Shown here piece by piece: positions 34,189 through 35,511 of a stretch of DNA of 35,511 nt. The stretch covers positions 1 through 35,511 of the forward strand of contig CAZMLU010000013.1 in assembly GCA_964567295.1 (NCBI GenBank), in the 5' to 3' direction. Source of the stretch: SLJK01 sp964567295 (GTDB lineage Bacteria > Bacillota > Dethiobacteria > DTU022 > UBA8154). Every line of letters begins with the position of its first letter. Position 1 is the first letter of the stretch. The notes under the pieces are model-generated. The model was not told the origin of the DNA, made no database searches, and worked only from the letters and a program-made list of their open reading frames with translations. The translations under genes were made by a program, and so were the position numbers.

Positions 34189-34368
34189 TTATTGTTCTTC
34201 TTCGTTGCTTTTGTCTTCGTCCTTACCGCTCAAGGAATTCTTATAATTTCTGACAGTTTCTCCTACTGCCCTACTTAAACCGGGCAGTTTCCCGGGTCCG
34301 AATATTAATAGGATAATCCCTAAAATCAAAGCCACTTCCATCCAGCCGATTTTTCCAATGAAAGGCAT
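34189..34368 (-). CDS. tatA: Short TatA-family protein
   Basis: A 59-residue TatA/E-type component of the twin-arginine translocon, which forms the variable protein-conducting assembly. The single membrane helix (about 9-23, WMEVALILGIILLIF) is followed by the family hinge FGPGKLP and an amphipathic helix (GLSRAVGETVRNYKNS) with a short acidic tail. The ATG at 34366-34368 has GGAGG eight bases upstream. It is shorter than most TatA proteins and differs clearly from the longer TatA just upstream, so this is probably an old paralogue and not a recent duplicate. Confidence 0.9.
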   Translation of the reverse strand: MPFIGKIGWMEVALILGIILLIFGPGKLPGLSRAVGETVRNYKNSLSGKDEDKSNEEEQ

Positions 34369-34429
34369 CCATAATCCTCCTTCTCCTTTAATGTTCGATA
34401 CAATATATCATCCAAGGCATTTTTAACAT

Positions 34430-34759
34430 TTATAAATTTTTCTCATCTTCTTCCTTCAGTACATCCTCACCTTGTTCATTTTCAGCAAACGCATCATCGG
34501 TAGTTGTTTCTCCACCATCTTCTCCAATCTCTTCTATCGGGCTTTCTTTCTTTTTATTCTCTGGGTTTTTCTCTTCAAGTTCTTCTTCATAACTTTCATC
34601 CAGACTTACACTTTTCTTTGCCTCTGAAGTGGCCTGGCGGAACTCTCTAAGTCCCTTACCGATAGATTTGCCAATTTCGGGTAATTTCCTCGGTCCAAAA
34701 ATAATTAACGCAATAGCCAATATGAGAACCAATTCTGGTAAACCAATTTTCCCAAACAT
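34430..34759 (-). CDS. tatA: TatA/B-family protein with acidic tail
   Basis: A 109-residue TatA-family subunit. The N-terminal membrane helix (about 6-21, GLPELVLILAIALIIF) leads into FGPRKLPEIGKSIGKGLREFR, a classic TatA hinge and amphipathic helix. The last 60 residues are rich in Glu/Asp and probably disordered. TatA and TatB cannot be separated firmly by eye, but no proline-glutamate TatB pattern stands out. The ATG has GGAGG. It is the first gene after the promoter at 34891-34919. The gap to the next TatA gene is 61 bases. Confidence 0.92.
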   Translation of the reverse strand: MFGKIGLPELVLILAIALIIFGPRKLPEIGKSIGKGLREFRQATSEAKKSVSLDESYEEELEEKNPENKKKESPIEEIGEDGGETTTDDAFAENEQGEDVLKEEDEKNL

Positions 34760-34890
34760 AAGATAACCTCCTCCAATATTATAGTACTTAATTATTTTTA
34801 TATATTAAGCCTTAGATAACAGTCATCGACCCGGTAGTTTATTTATATTCCCCTTCATTTGAGCTCTATATATCAATTTCACCTTATCTA

Positions 34891-34919
34891 ATTATCCCCT
34901 TTTATAGTTCTTAAGTCAA
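34891..34919 (-). promoter_or_regulatory. Sigma-A promoter of the tat-moa-ruv-que unit
   Basis: On the minus strand TTGACT (34914-34919) and GATAAT (34891-34896) have an exact 17-base spacer, each matching consensus at five of six bases. The predicted leader to the first tat gene is about 125 bases, A+T-rich, and shows no strong fold or riboswitch motif that I recognise. Confidence 0.75.
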
Positions 34920-34980
34920 CTATTAAATACAAAATATAAATAATTATAAAGTTTATATTTTCTTATAATAATAATGAGCA

Positions 34981-35014
34981 TAAAAAAGGAGCTCTCACTA
35001 ATAAGAGCTCCTTT
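34981..35014 (-). terminator. Terminator of the rRNA operon
   Basis: A perfect 10-bp stem (AAGGAGCTCT at 34986-34995 and AGAGCTCCTT at 35004-35013) with an 8-base loop is followed on the minus strand by a T-run. It lies about ten bases beyond the 3' end of 5S rRNA and separates the rRNA operon from the tat promoter. Confidence 0.92.
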
Positions 35015-35023
35015 CTTTTGGAA

Positions 35024-35138
35024 TTCGGCGGGGACCTACTCTCCCAGGGACTCGCGTCCCTAGTACCATCGGCGCAGGAGGGCTTAACTTCCGTGTTCGA
35101 GAAGGGAACGGGTGAACCCCTCCGCTATTCCCACCGAA
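35024..35138 (-). rRNA. rrf: 5S ribosomal RNA
   Basis: Complete 5S gene of about 115 bases on the minus strand. The ends TTCGGTGG and CCGCCGAA pair as helix I. Internal landmarks on the transcribed strand are CCCGTTCCCTTCTCGAACAC, GAAGTTAAGC and GATGGTACT, all conserved in bacterial 5S. The exact ends may be off by one or two bases. It follows 23S after about 60 bases with no tRNA between. Confidence 0.95.
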
Positions 35139-35144
35139 AATTCT

Positions 35145-35169
35145 GAGCAACTTGTATATTTCCTTGCTC
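35145..35169 (-). other. Small stem in the 23S-5S spacer
   Basis: GAGCAA and TTGCTC (35145-35150 and 35164-35169) can pair in the spacer transcript just ahead of 5S. Such stems can be processing sites for 5S precursors. The stem is only 6 bp, so the call is tentative. Confidence 0.3.
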
Positions 35170-35200
35170 TTTCAAAACTGTACAGCGGATAATTTTTTTA

Positions 35201-35511
<311 letters not shown>

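Noticed and set aside
34760..34890. Possible molybdenum cofactor riboswitch in the long tat leader
   Set aside because: The leader is about 125 bases and A+T-rich, and lacks strong stems or the G+C-rich conserved core expected for the Moco motif.
35139..35200. tRNA gene between 23S and 5S
   Set aside because: The spacer is only about 60 bases and has no cloverleaf or T-loop sequence.

Overview
The window comes from a low-to-mid G+C, Gram-positive, endospore-forming anaerobe of the class Clostridia (Bacillota). The evidence is the SCIFF peptide with its radical-SAM maturase, AddAB instead of RecBCD, an IreB/DUF1292/RuvX/MltG cluster after alaS, a SpoIID-domain protein, MrfA- and RarA-type repair proteins, strong AGGAGG-type ribosome binding sites and many TTG/GTG starts. 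A syntrophomonad- or Peptococcaceae-like lineage is plausible, but I cannot name a genus from sequence alone. Gene density is very high. All genes except one (a UPF0251 regulator) read on the minus strand, so the region is best read from high to low coordinates.

From the right edge: the 3' end of a 23S rRNA gene and a complete 5S gene close an rRNA operon, ending at a strong hairpin terminator (34981-35014). A sigma-A-type promoter at 34891-34919 then starts an apparent 16-gene unit: two TatA-family genes (one only 59 residues), tatC, mobA, moaA, a MOSC-domain gene, yebC, ruvC, ruvA, ruvB, queH, a DUF2905 gene, a spoIID-like gene, queA, tgt and yajC. It ends at a hairpin terminator (23025-23068). 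The unit joins Tat export, molybdenum cofactor synthesis, Holliday junction processing and queuosine tRNA modification.

A second sigma-A promoter (22956-22985) drives scfA (SCIFF precursor) and scfB (its thioether-forming maturase), followed closely by rarA, a YigZ-family gene and mnmA. A third promoter with perfect consensus boxes (18050-18078) drives alaS, ireB, an iron-sulfur aldo/keto reductase, ruvX, a DUF1292 gene, mltG, apgM, addB and addA, about 15 kb with no obvious internal terminator.

The left 3 kb holds a radical SAM gene of unknown function with its own extended -10 promoter, a convergent UPF0251 regulator gene, and the N-terminal two-thirds of an MrfA-like DEAH helicase that runs off the window. 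A 38-bp REP-like inverted repeat lies in the divergent gap between the helicase and UPF0251 genes.

There are no CRISPR arrays, insertion sequences, prophage genes, tRNAs or recognisable riboswitches. No stretch over 300 bases lacks a gene; the longest gap is about 260 bases (34760-35023), and it holds a promoter, an A+T-rich leader and the rRNA terminator. Most of the window is conserved housekeeping sequence. I found no convincing undescribed system; the more unusual items are operon composition, small genes, possible RNA structures and the REP-like element.
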